Assembly: GCA_013154335.1 (NCBI GenBank)
Contig: JAADCQ010000083.1
Span: 1 to 44,575 of the forward strand
DNA from: Methanopyri archaeon
GTDB lineage: Archaea; JAADCQ01; Methanopyri; Methanopyrales; Methanopyraceae
Length of the DNA stretch: 44,575 bases
Reading direction: 5' to 3'
A model generated the notes under the pieces. That model saw only the letters and a list, made by a program, of their open reading frames with translations, ran no database searches and was not told the origin of the DNA. This document shows positions 24,078 through 31,767 of the stretch, one piece after another. A program made the position numbers and the translations under genes. The stretch's first letter is position 1, and each line of letters starts with the position of its first letter.

Positions 24078-24860
24078 TTGGACCCGCTTTCCGTCCTATC
24101 CGCCCTCCAGACGGACAGCGTGGTCAGAGGCGCTAAAGACGAAACAGTTCCCGTTTACATAGCCATCACTCCCGTGTTCCCGGGCGCCCTACTCGTGATG
24201 ACGGGGCTCGGAGCGCTGGGCGTCCTGGGACCACCCTCCGTCACGTTCCTCCCCGTGGTCATGGCCACACTCATGATGATCACCGGGTGCATAATCGTCT
24301 CCTGGGACGCGCTCGGGAGGACCATAAGGGTCGTGGACGCCCACTCCGAACGGGCCACCGCTTACGCGGAGGACCTCGTCAACACCCTAGCCGTCCTGGG
24401 GTACGACGTCTCGAGGCTGGAAAGGATGCTGGAACGACTTCGATCCGTCAGAACAGGGCTCAACGCCACCCTCCACCCCACGATATCCGGGGCCCTCGTC
24501 GTGCTGCCATACGTGGGGCCGATCGTATCCCTCGCCTCCATAGGCTACCTAGCACTCTCCATACACTCGACGCTACGGGAGCACGCCAGACGCGAGCGCA
24601 GACTCCTCGAGGAAGCGGCCAAGATGGCCGGGATGAACCCGTACAAGCCGCCCTTCGTCGCCAACACCATCAAGATACCCGACACCGTGAAACTACCGAT
24701 CGGGATAGCCGCATCCGTGGCGACGTGCGGGGCGTTCCTCGCCTACGCCATGTACGGTCTCGCCAAGGATATAAACGAACACGTCGAAGGACACGAGAAG
24801 CTGGAAGCCGAACTGACACCCGCCCTCGAGATGACCCTCGAAGAACTCGTGTACGGTTAG
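24078..24860 (+). CDS. Hypothetical membrane protein with four hydrophobic segments
   Basis: About 260 residues from TTG at 24078, with GGAAGGGGG upstream; GTG at 24063 is possible. Two membrane segments lie in the first third (about 28-75), a long amphipathic helical region (about 80-135), a segment near 135-165, a basic Arg-rich stretch, and a final segment near 215-240, ending with an acidic tail. No family recognised. It follows paralogue A by 57 bases and is convergent with the surface protein gene (14-base gap). Confidence 0.65.
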   Translation: MDPLSVLSALQTDSVVRGAKDETVPVYIAITPVFPGALLVMTGLGALGVLGPPSVTFLPVVMATLMMITGCIIVSWDALGRTIRVVDAHSERATAYAEDLVNTLAVLGYDVSRLERMLERLRSVRTGLNATLHPTISGALVVLPYVGPIVSLASIGYLALSIHSTLREHARRERRLLEEAAKMAGMNPYKPPFVANTIKIPDTVKLPIGIAASVATCGAFLAYAMYGLAKDINEHVEGHEKLEAELTPALEMTLEELVYG

Positions 24861-24874
24861 GGGACGGCGGCGCG

Positions 24875-26209
24875 TCACCGCCGCCCCCACCACACCAAGA
24901 ACCCACCGAGCACGGCGCAGATCAAGGCCGCGATCACCGCGACCGTCGGGACCCCCGTGACGTAACTCCCGGCCGTAAGACCGCCCCCGGGGTAGCCCCC
25001 GACGATCCCCCGACCCCGGTACCGACCCGTCGCGATCACCGGCTTCCCCGCGGGACAACCCATCTCGACCGCGGTCGTAACGCCAACAGGGACCCTCGCG
25101 GGAATCCCCACACGGTTCATGGTCCCTCCCGGGTTCCCCGTGATCCCCCGTACAACCCGTTCCCCTGTCACCATCGCGGTCGGCGTCGTCTCGACCGCCG
25201 AAGGCACCCGGACCGATGTCCGTCCCGTGGGCGACCCACCCCGCGTCGTACCGGGCGCGGACTTCGCGGAGGACGCCTTCCTCGACTTCGTGGCCTTCGT
25301 CCCTTCCTTCTTCCCCGTCGGTTTGGTGGTCGCACCCGATACCGTAGCAGACGTCGTGGCGCTCTCCTCCGGGTGGTAATACCTTATCTCCTCGATGATT
25401 ATCTCGGAGACCTCCGGTTTCGGCGTGGGATGCGACGGTGGATGCGTCAAGAACGCCAGAACCTCGGCGGCCAGCGCGGCCAACGTCACCAGAGGGACCA
25501 ACCCCTGGATAAGGCCCGCCAGCGACAACGTCCCCGAGGAACTCGATGTCGTGGTCGATGTGGCGTACTCCCCGAGATCCTTGGCCAGCTCCAGCTGAAC
25601 GTTGGCATCGAAGGACGTTACCGCCGCCGGGTTGGAATCCACCACTTTCACGGCGTCCTCGATCCAATCCTTAGACAGGTGCGTGGCCACGACCCAGTCG
25701 GAGCTCACGTTACCCGTTTCCATCACGGTCTCCACGCAGTCGGGTTTGACCAGCAACGCCTCCTTGGACTCCAGGTCGTTCCACGTCACCAGGTACAGGT
25801 ACGTACCGTTCCCAGGCACCGGGGCGCCTGGGGTTAGGCAGTAACCGGGAACCTCGAGGTTCGCCGTGATCACCTTGAGTACCTGACCCGTCGACGTCGT
25901 CGATATCTCGGCGCAATCCTTGGGTATCGGTATCAGCAGCGGTTGAACCTTGAGCGTCGTCTCGTTGACGTCGTCCCCCGGTACGGCCACCAGGTAGTAA
26001 GCGTTCCGTCCTTCCACCTCGGCGTAGACGTCGGGGTCCCAGGGTAAGGTTTCGGCCATGATCTCCACCTTCATCGACGATAGCTGCTGCATCGGGGTGC
26101 TGCCCGTGGCGTTTTCAACGCATCCAACTATCGGCATGATCGTACTCGCCGTCACCGCGGAGGGCATCGCCAGCACCAACAGCACCACGGCGAGGGGAGG
26201 CCCCTTCAC
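24875..26209 (-). CDS. Secreted/surface protein with internal and C-terminal membrane segments
   Basis: 444 residues, GTG at 26209 with GGGGTGA upstream. Signal peptide 1-22 (ends AVTAS), an N-terminal domain with about five cysteines (about 23-215), a Thr/Ser patch, a hydrophobic region (about 232-262, LAGLIQGLVPLVTLAALAAE), a Lys/Ser/Thr/Gly-rich low-complexity stretch (about 290-415), and a C-terminal membrane helix followed by WWGRR. It looks like an envelope protein anchored at the C-terminus. No family recognised. Paralogue B lies 40 bases upstream on the same strand. Confidence 0.65.
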   Translation of the reverse strand: MKGPPLAVVLLVLAMPSAVTASTIMPIVGCVENATGSTPMQQLSSMKVEIMAETLPWDPDVYAEVEGRNAYYLVAVPGDDVNETTLKVQPLLIPIPKDCAEISTTSTGQVLKVITANLEVPGYCLTPGAPVPGNGTYLYLVTWNDLESKEALLVKPDCVETVMETGNVSSDWVVATHLSKDWIEDAVKVVDSNPAAVTSFDANVQLELAKDLGEYATSTTTSSSSGTLSLAGLIQGLVPLVTLAALAAEVLAFLTHPPSHPTPKPEVSEIIIEEIRYYHPEESATTSATVSGATTKPTGKKEGTKATKSRKASSAKSAPGTTRGGSPTGRTSVRVPSAVETTPTAMVTGERVVRGITGNPGGTMNRVGIPARVPVGVTTAVEMGCPAGKPVIATGRYRGRGIVGGYPGGGLTAGSYVTGVPTVAVIAALICAVLGGFLVWWGRR

Positions 26210-26243
26210 ACTCTCGTCACCCCCCGACCCACCCGGTCATAGG

Positions 26244-26254
26244 GTATTATTAAT
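26244..26254 (-). promoter_or_regulatory. TATA-like element for the surface protein gene
   Basis: On the minus strand ATTAATAATA lies about 36 bases before the GTG at 26209, inside the end of paralogue B and the 40-base gap. The distance fits an archaeal promoter. Confidence 0.4.
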
Positions 26255-26639
26255 CGGATCGACGTTCTATCTCCAGAACGCAGTGACACTTCTCCTTCCT
26301 CTCGAAACCAACGACGACACCGCCGAACAGGGCCTCTAGCCAACCGCTGACCACGCAGTGCGTGTCGATAGGGTCATCCCTCTCGGCCAGTTCCTCCACG
26401 ACGCAGAAGGGACACCCCTCTACCTCCACGATCACCCTGTCGCCCTCTTCCCGGACCGTGTAGTCCTCGAAGACCAGGGAGAGTTGCTCGTCCGGGTCCT
26501 CGTAACCCAACTCGGACAACTCGTCGGCCAGCTTCCTGGAAAACACGCGGATGAACGCGTTCCTCGCCTTCCCCATCACCTCCCAGGATGCGTCCTCCAA
26601 GGCGGCCAACGCGGCTATCAGTAACTCGTCGGTCGCCAA
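26250..26639 (-). CDS. Cys-containing hypothetical protein, paralogue B
   Basis: 129 residues, TTG at 26639 after GAGGGGGA. Shares with paralogue A the blocks ALEDASWE, F-x(2)-KL-x(3)-L-x-ELGYE-x-P-x-E, VIVEV, a CP-x-C type pair (CPFC here, CPC in A), a lone C (THC), LEA-x-FGG-x-V and a terminal C (KCHC). The pairwise pattern shows common descent. The C-terminal CHCVLEIERR resembles the end of V4R domains. It precedes the surface protein gene. Confidence 0.78.
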   Translation of the reverse strand: MATDELLIAALAALEDASWEVMGKARNAFIRVFSRKLADELSELGYEDPDEQLSLVFEDYTVREEGDRVIVEVEGCPFCVVEELAERDDPIDTHCVVSGWLEALFGGVVVGFERKEKCHCVLEIERRSD

Positions 26640-26749
26640 CGGGTCCCCCTCGAACCCCTTGAAGCGCCCCCACGATAACGAGTTCGCCTTCGGGAATCGA
26701 TATCCCCCGATCCGGAAACGGTTTGAAGGAACCTACGGTCGGGCAAAGG

Positions 26750-26756
26750 AAATATA
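26750..26756 (+). promoter_or_regulatory. TATA box for the mini membrane protein gene
   Basis: AAATATA, preceded by a purine-rich GGGCAAAGG (BRE-like). The expected transcription start near 26778 leaves a leader of about 50 bases before ATG 26829. Confidence 0.45.
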
Positions 26757-26828
26757 CGATTCCGGACCGTGATGCGTATGCCGAGGATCGAACTCAAGCT
26801 AAAACGTAGATAGGGGGTGCAAAACACG

Positions 26829-27068
26829 ATGATGCCGTTCCACCCGTGCCCGTGCCCCATGATGGGAGGACCCGCGATGGGAATGGGCATGGGAATGGGG
26901 ATGTTCCTGTGGCCGGTGGTCTTCCTACTCAAGCTAGCGGTCGGGCTGGCAGTGCTGGGCCTGATCGTGTACGTGGGCCTGAGACTGGTCGGTCTAAGGC
27001 CCGCCGACGTCGTCAGGGAGCTCAGAAGGGACTACATCGAGGTGAAGAAGGAGCTCAAGCGTGAGTAA
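26829..27068 (+). CDS. Met/Cys-rich small membrane protein
   Basis: 79 residues from ATG at 26829, nine bases after GGGGGTG; GTG at 26817 would add four residues. The N-terminus holds HPCPCPMM and an alternating MGMGMGMGM run, then one or two membrane segments (about 24-52) and a charged amphipathic C-terminal helix (VVRELRRDYIEVKKELKRE). The Met and Cys density suggests soft-metal binding such as Cu(I), an inference only. Its end overlaps the convergent methyltransferase gene by 14 bases. Confidence 0.7.
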   Translation: MMPFHPCPCPMMGGPAMGMGMGMGMFLWPVVFLLKLAVGLAVLGLIVYVGLRLVGLRPADVVRELRRDYIEVKKELKRE

Positions 27069-28305
27069 CCGCCTCGTGCACCGTCACGAACAACACGTCC
27101 AGGTATCTCGTGTCCGGGTTGCCCGGGTCGATGGGATGACACGCCGGTTGACCCCCGGGCGGTCCCAACATCTTCAGTCCCTTACCTTCCCTGGCCGCCG
27201 CGTCCGAAACGAGCCCCATCAACTCCTCCGCGTTCAGAAAGTGGCTGCAGGAACACGTTATCAACAGGCCGCCGTCCGCCACCAACCGTAACGCCTTTCT
27301 GTTCACATCGTAATAGGCCCGTTTGCCCCGCTCCTTCGCTTCTTTCGACGTTATGAAGGCGGGAGGGTCCAAGATCACCACGTCGAATTCCTCGCCCCTT
27401 TCCGCCAACTTCTCCATGTAAGCGAACGCGTCCGCCACGACGAACTTCGTAACATCCCTCACGTCGTTGAGATCCGCGTTGGCGTAGGCGGCCTCCACGA
27501 CCCTGTCGAACTTGTCCACCCCTATCACCTCCTCGGCGCCGGCCAGGGCCGCGTGGACGGCGAACGTCCCCGTGTACGTGAACACGTCCAGGACGCGCGC
27601 CCCCTCCACGATATCGCCCAGGTCGTGGAGCCTCAGCCTGTTGTCCACTTGATCGATGTAGAACCCCGTCTTCTGCCCGCTTTCAACGTCCACGTGGAAG
27701 GAGGCCGGTCCCTCCTCTACGACCGTCCTGGTCTTCTCCTCCCCGGCCACGACCCTCCTTCTCTCCGGGAGACCCAGTTGTTTCCTCTTCCTCGAATCGT
27801 TTTTCTCGTACAACGTGTCGACGTCCAACACGTCCAGGAGTTCCTCCGCGTTCTCCAGGACGATCCTCTCCATGGCGGGGCACGTGGTTTGGAACACGGC
27901 GATGTCGTCGTACTTGTCCACGATGAGACCCGGTAGACGGTCGGCCTCCGAGAACACGACCCTGTAGTGATTCCTCACCTTCGGTATCCCGAGCCGTATC
28001 CTGTACTCGTGGCACTCCCGGATCCTCTCCATCACGACGTCCTCGGGCTCCTCGTCCGGGGCTAGGTCCGGGGCGAAGATCCTAGCGACTATACCGGGGG
28101 CCCTTCCCCTCCTGACGTCCGCCGAGGATGCCTGCGCGAACGCGACCCCTAGGAGTTCTCCGGACCCCGTCCTGACGTCGACCACGTCGCCCGGGGAGAA
28201 CGTCCCCCTGACCCTCCTGACCGCGGGGGCGTACACGGAGAGTGCGCCGCGTCTTATCGCGTTCCTGGCGTGCCTGTCGACTATTATGGTAGGTCGCCGC
28301 CTCAC
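27055..28305 (-). CDS. RlmI-like rRNA (cytosine-C5) methyltransferase
   Basis: 416 residues, GTG at 28305. N-terminal PUA-like RNA-binding domain (about 1-80), middle EEHD-like domain, and a SAM-dependent methyltransferase with VLDVFTYTGTFAVHAAL, a second motif VIGVDKFD, and ILDPPAF; TCSCSHFL carries the cysteines expected for m5C chemistry. It matches the bacterial RlmI/COG1092 family, which modifies 23S rRNA. The start overlaps the previous gene's stop by four bases, making it the last member of the pdxT operon. Confidence 0.9.
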   Translation of the reverse strand: MRRRPTIIVDRHARNAIRRGALSVYAPAVRRVRGTFSPGDVVDVRTGSGELLGVAFAQASSADVRRGRAPGIVARIFAPDLAPDEEPEDVVMERIRECHEYRIRLGIPKVRNHYRVVFSEADRLPGLIVDKYDDIAVFQTTCPAMERIVLENAEELLDVLDVDTLYEKNDSRKRKQLGLPERRRVVAGEEKTRTVVEEGPASFHVDVESGQKTGFYIDQVDNRLRLHDLGDIVEGARVLDVFTYTGTFAVHAALAGAEEVIGVDKFDRVVEAAYANADLNDVRDVTKFVVADAFAYMEKLAERGEEFDVVILDPPAFITSKEAKERGKRAYYDVNRKALRLVADGGLLITCSCSHFLNAEELMGLVSDAAAREGKGLKMLGPPGGQPACHPIDPGNPDTRYLDVLFVTVHEAVTHA

Positions 28306-28763
28306 GGTACGGGTTTCCCCCAGATCGTTTTGAGGGTGCTCACCACGGTGTGCCCCGTGGCCCAGGACAGCGCCGAAAGCGTCAGGGACCCGGCCAGCGC
28401 CGATAGGTGCGCTTTCCGGTCACCCGTGGCCCCGAGCAGAAGCATCACGGCCATGGTCACGTACGTCCCGAAGAACACGGTGATCAGGAAGATACCCAGG
28501 GTCGTGCCGTACCTGACCACGCACCTCCTGGCCCGTTCTTCCTCCCTGCCGTGGAGTCCTCTGACGAGCCTTCTCAACCAGGGCCCTAGGAGCGCGTCCA
28601 AGGGCCTGGCCAGCTCCACGGGTAGGTACCCGGCCACCCCGGTGACGAGTATCAGGGGTACAGGTGGGGCCCCGTGGACTATCCCGTAGGCGACGGCGGC
28701 GGCGTGTCCTACGGGAGAAGCCGCGATGAGGGCCGCCACCGCCAGCGTCTCCACCTCACTCAC
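28302..28763 (-). CDS. Small membrane protein, COG2426-like (putative small exporter)
   Basis: 153 residues, about four hydrophobic segments. The pattern SPVGHAAAVAYGIVHG, PLILVTGVAGYLPVELARPLDALL and FFGTYVTMAVMLLLGATGDRKAH resembles the Sm_multidrug_ex/COG2426 family, whose function is not established. It overlaps queC upstream by eight bases and the methyltransferase downstream by four. Confidence 0.6.
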   Translation of the reverse strand: MSEVETLAVAALIAASPVGHAAAVAYGIVHGAPPVPLILVTGVAGYLPVELARPLDALLGPWLRRLVRGLHGREEERARRCVVRYGTTLGIFLITVFFGTYVTMAVMLLLGATGDRKAHLSALAGSLTLSALSWATGHTVVSTLKTIWGKPVP

Positions 28764-29448
28764 GATACCGGGTGGGATCCTCGATCCCCGCCTCTTGGAA
28801 CGCGCGCTTCCTGTGGAAACAGGCCTCGCAGCGGCCGCAGTGAACGGGGACGTCGTCCTCCCACTCGGGGTTGTAGCAGCTCACGGTCAGGTGCAGCGGG
28901 GCGTTCAACCTGTCCGCTAGCTTCACTATCCCCGGTTTGTCCAGGTCCGCTAGCGGGCTGTGAAGTTCCGGCTTCGAGGGTGTCCCGACCTTTAGGGCCT
29001 CCGCGACGGCCTCGGCGAACTCCCTCGTGTTATCGGGGAACCTCTCGGCTTCCTCCGCGTTGATCCCCCAGACGATGTGGAAGTCGTCGTCCTCGCCCTT
29101 GAGGAACATGTCGTCGCAGAGGGCGGCGGCCACGCCTATCAGGTTCCAGTTCCTGGCCGGTAGCCAGTTGGCCGAGAGTTCCTCGGTTCCCTCCTCCCTG
29201 GGTAGTCCGCCGGAGAAGAGGGGGTTGTACGGGAACAGGAGGCGGGGCCAGTACACGCCCACGACCTTGAACTCGGCCCCGAGTTCGTCGGCCACGGCCT
29301 CGGCGGCCCTCCTCTCGTGCGGGGCGTTCCTCTGACCGTAATCGACGAAGAGGCACACGTGCCTGTCCGGGTTCAGCTCCTTCTCGGCCCAAGCGGCGGC
29401 CGTGGCCGAGTCCATACCGCCCGAGGTCAAGGTGACGACGGTTGTCAC
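28756..29448 (-). CDS. queC: 7-cyano-7-deazaguanine synthase QueC
   Basis: 230 residues, GTG at 29448 with GGGGTGA upstream. It makes preQ0, the precursor of archaeosine in archaeal tRNA. The PP-loop TSGGMDSATAA is at 8-18, the zinc-binding cysteines are C191, C204, C207 and C210 (HCGRCEAC), and the conserved NWLPARNWNL block binds substrate. It lies three bases after the GXGXG subunit gene in the same operon. Confidence 0.95.
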   Translation of the reverse strand: MTTVVTLTSGGMDSATAAAWAEKELNPDRHVCLFVDYGQRNAPHERRAAEAVADELGAEFKVVGVYWPRLLFPYNPLFSGGLPREEGTEELSANWLPARNWNLIGVAAALCDDMFLKGEDDDFHIVWGINAEEAERFPDNTREFAEAVAEALKVGTPSKPELHSPLADLDKPGIVKLADRLNAPLHLTVSCYNPEWEDDVPVHCGRCEACFHRKRAFQEAGIEDPTRYRE

Positions 29449-29451
29449 GCG

Positions 29452-30147
29452 TCACCCCTCCTCCATGTCCGATCCTCCGTAGAACGGTCTCTTGGACTCG
29501 GGCACTATCTTGGTGAGTGACCTCAGATCATCGCGCGTGACGTCGAGCCCGTAGCCCGAGATCGTCTCCCAGACCCTGTCGATGTCCTCATCGGTCGGTT
29601 CTACCGTCTTCGCGTTCTTGCCGAGGCCTTCCACCTCGCCGAGCACGTATATCTCGCCGCGGAGCATGCTTTCGCCCGTGTACGTGCCCGCGTCCCCGAG
29701 GACGATTATGGTGCCCCCCATCATGTACATCCCGGTCATTATCTCCACGTCGCCTCCGATGATGACGGTGCCGTTCTTCATGATCTGACCGACCCTGGAT
29801 CCCGCGTTGCCCTTCACGACCACGGTACCGCCGTACATCCCTTGGCCCACGCCGTCTCCCGCGTGGTTCTCGATTATGACCTCCCCGGCGGTCACGTTGT
29901 CCCCCGGGTACCAGCCGGCGTTACCCTTCACGATTATCCTTGGACCGTGGATCATGGTACCGACGAAGTAACCGACGCTACCTTCGATGATCACTTCGAC
30001 TTTCTCGGTCAGGCCCGCGGCTATGTAGTGCTTCGCGTCCGGGTTCTTCAGAACGATCCTATCGTACTCCGGTGCGTGCGTCTTCAGGGCGCTGTTGATG
30101 TCCCTAGGTTCCTTGCCCCTGCAGTCTATGACGAGCTCGTCCGCCAA
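29452..30147 (-). CDS. Glutamate synthase GXGXG-domain subunit (GltB3-like)
   Basis: About 231 residues. Right-handed beta-helix made of GXGXG repeats (GDGVGQGMYGGTVVVKGNAG, then GSRVGQIMKNGTVIIGG). This is the C-terminal structural domain of glutamate synthase, also found in FwdC and made as a separate subunit in methanogens. TTG at 30147 is preferred because GGGGTGA, which contains the upstream stop codon, lies five bases before it; GTG at 30156 (four-base overlap) is the alternative. Confidence 0.85.
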   Translation of the reverse strand: MADELVIDCRGKEPRDINSALKTHAPEYDRIVLKNPDAKHYIAAGLTEKVEVIIEGSVGYFVGTMIHGPRIIVKGNAGWYPGDNVTAGEVIIENHAGDGVGQGMYGGTVVVKGNAGSRVGQIMKNGTVIIGGDVEIMTGMYMMGGTIIVLGDAGTYTGESMLRGEIYVLGEVEGLGKNAKTVEPTDEDIDRVWETISGYGLDVTRDDLRSLTKIVPESKRPFYGGSDMEEG

Positions 30148-30152
30148 GGTCC

Positions 30153-31088
30153 TCACCCCGTGAACACCTCGTACTCCCCGGGCCTGATCTGGGTCAGTCC
30201 TTCTATCTCGTCCCCGAGGACCCTCCTGATGGCCACCTCCTCCGAGGCCACGACTATGGTATCGTCCTTCCCGTACCCTATCACGCCGGGCCTGAGACCG
30301 AGGGGGTCTCTGACCACTCCTATCCCCTCGGGCGTGCTCACTATGAAGCAGAACGGGCCGTCCAGGTCCCTGATGGCCTCCTCGAGGGCCTCCTCGAGCT
30401 CGTACCCCTCCATCAGCTTGTCGGCGATGTAGACTATTATACATTCGGAATCGTTGTTGGTTTTGAATTTGTAACCTTTTATCTCTAATATTTCTCTGAT
30501 CGAATAATAGTTGGTGATCTGACCGTTGTGAACGACGGCCATGTTGGGTATCATGTAGCTCTGGAACGGGTGCGCGTGGTACCTGTCAACCTCGGATTCC
30601 GTGGAGAACCTAACGTGTCCTATGCCGTGCGTCCCCTCGAGGGCGGAGACCCCGTACTGGGACGAGACCTCCTCGGCCGTGCCCACGTCCTTCAGTATCT
30701 CGAACCCGTGACCCGCGCTCAGCACCGTGATACCGAACTCGTCCTCCAGGGTCTCCACGACGGCGGCCAACTCCATCTGGCCCTCGACTCCGTCCTCGAC
30801 GCCCTCGATATGGACCCTGTAAACCCGCGTGAGCTCGTCCTCGGCTATCAGCTCTATGTCGCTGACACGACCGCCCTCCGGGAGCGCCTCCTCCACGCTC
30901 CCCATCTCCGAAAGCTCGTCCGTGTTCCTCGGGAGCTCGAGTATGAGGACTGGATCGGACGTGCCCCTGTACAGGGCGTAACCGGCCGAGTCAGGACCCC
31001 TGTGCTGGAGGGCGTCGAGCATCTCGGTCAGGTACTGCCCGACGGGGCCCGTCTCGGGGAGAACTACACCGGCGATACCGCAGGCCAT
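30153..31088 (-). CDS. Class II glutamine amidotransferase (GltB1-like)
   Basis: About 311 residues. N-terminal nucleophile glutaminase: ACGIAGVV at the start, LQHRGPDSAG, GIGHVRFSTES, VVHNGQITNY, then FCFIVSTPEGIGVVRDPLGLRPG. It releases ammonia for a partner synthase. From ATG at 31088 the cysteine is residue 3 (Met-Ala-Cys), so two residues must be removed to free it. Cotranscribed with the GXGXG subunit; the FMN synthase domain that would complete a split glutamate synthase is not in the window. Confidence 0.88.
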   Translation of the reverse strand: MACGIAGVVLPETGPVGQYLTEMLDALQHRGPDSAGYALYRGTSDPVLILELPRNTDELSEMGSVEEALPEGGRVSDIELIAEDELTRVYRVHIEGVEDGVEGQMELAAVVETLEDEFGITVLSAGHGFEILKDVGTAEEVSSQYGVSALEGTHGIGHVRFSTESEVDRYHAHPFQSYMIPNMAVVHNGQITNYYSIREILEIKGYKFKTNNDSECIIVYIADKLMEGYELEEALEEAIRDLDGPFCFIVSTPEGIGVVRDPLGLRPGVIGYGKDDTIVVASEEVAIRRVLGDEIEGLTQIRPGEYEVFTG

Positions 31089-31100
31089 GGTCAACACCGC

Positions 31101-31718
31101 CTACAGCGCCTTTTCGAGGAGCTTGACGTGGAACCTGGGATCGTCGGCGAGCTCGGGGTGAAAGGCCGTGGCCAGCACGTTCCCCTGCTCCACCGCCACT
31201 ATGTAGTCACCGAACTCGGCCAACACGTCCACGTCGTCGGACAGCACCTTCTCCACGCCGGGGGCCCTGATGAACACGGCGGTGAAGGGCTCGTCCATCC
31301 CCTCCACCTCGAGGTCCACCTCGAACGACTCACGCTGCCGACCGAAGGCGTTCCTCACGACCCTGACGTCGAGCACGCCCAAGCACGGCTGTTCGATCTC
31401 CACCTCCCTACCGGGATGGGCCTGGGGGACCACCTCCTTGGCGAGCAGGACGAGACCCGCGCAGGTCCCCATGACCGGGAGCCCCGACTCGATCTCCTCG
31501 ACGACGGGGTCCACCAGGTCGTGCCTCTCCATGATCCTACCTATCGTCGTGCTCTCGCCACCCGGCACGATGAGGGCGTCGAGACCTTCCACGTCCTCCG
31601 GATACCTCACCCAAACCGTGTCCACCTCGACACCGAGCTCCTCGCCCGCGGCCTCCACGGCTCCCTCGTGCTCCTCGACGTCCCCCTGGACCGCGAGGAT
31701 ACCTACTTTGAGCGTCAC
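31101..31718 (-). CDS. pdxT: Pyridoxal 5'-phosphate synthase glutaminase subunit PdxT
   Basis: 205 residues, GTG at 31718. Class I glutaminase that feeds ammonia to PdxS for vitamin B6 synthesis. LAVQGDVEEH is at the start, GGEST at 54-58, the nucleophile C86 in GTCAGLVLLA, and H187/E189 in FHPEL complete the triad. PdxS is not in the window. First gene of a six-gene minus-strand operon reaching 27055. Confidence 0.96.
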   Translation of the reverse strand: MTLKVGILAVQGDVEEHEGAVEAAGEELGVEVDTVWVRYPEDVEGLDALIVPGGESTTIGRIMERHDLVDPVVEEIESGLPVMGTCAGLVLLAKEVVPQAHPGREVEIEQPCLGVLDVRVVRNAFGRQRESFEVDLEVEGMDEPFTAVFIRAPGVEKVLSDDVDVLAEFGDYIVAVEQGNVLATAFHPELADDPRFHVKLLEKAL

Positions 31719-31749
31719 GTGAGACCACCCCCCACGAACCCCGGACGCC

Positions 31750-31760
31750 GACTTAAATCG
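31750..31760 (-). promoter_or_regulatory. TATA element for the pdxT operon
   Basis: On the minus strand CGATTTAAGT lies about 32 bases before the pdxT GTG, the only AT-rich patch in the gap between pdxT and the hexapeptide-repeat gene. The surrounding CGACTTAAATCG is nearly palindromic. Confidence 0.45.
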
Positions 31761-31767
31761 GACCCCC

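Noticed and set aside
26772-26813. A 13-codon leader peptide frame before the Met-rich mini protein
   Set aside because: The TATA box at 26750 predicts transcription starting inside this frame, so it would not be translated whole.
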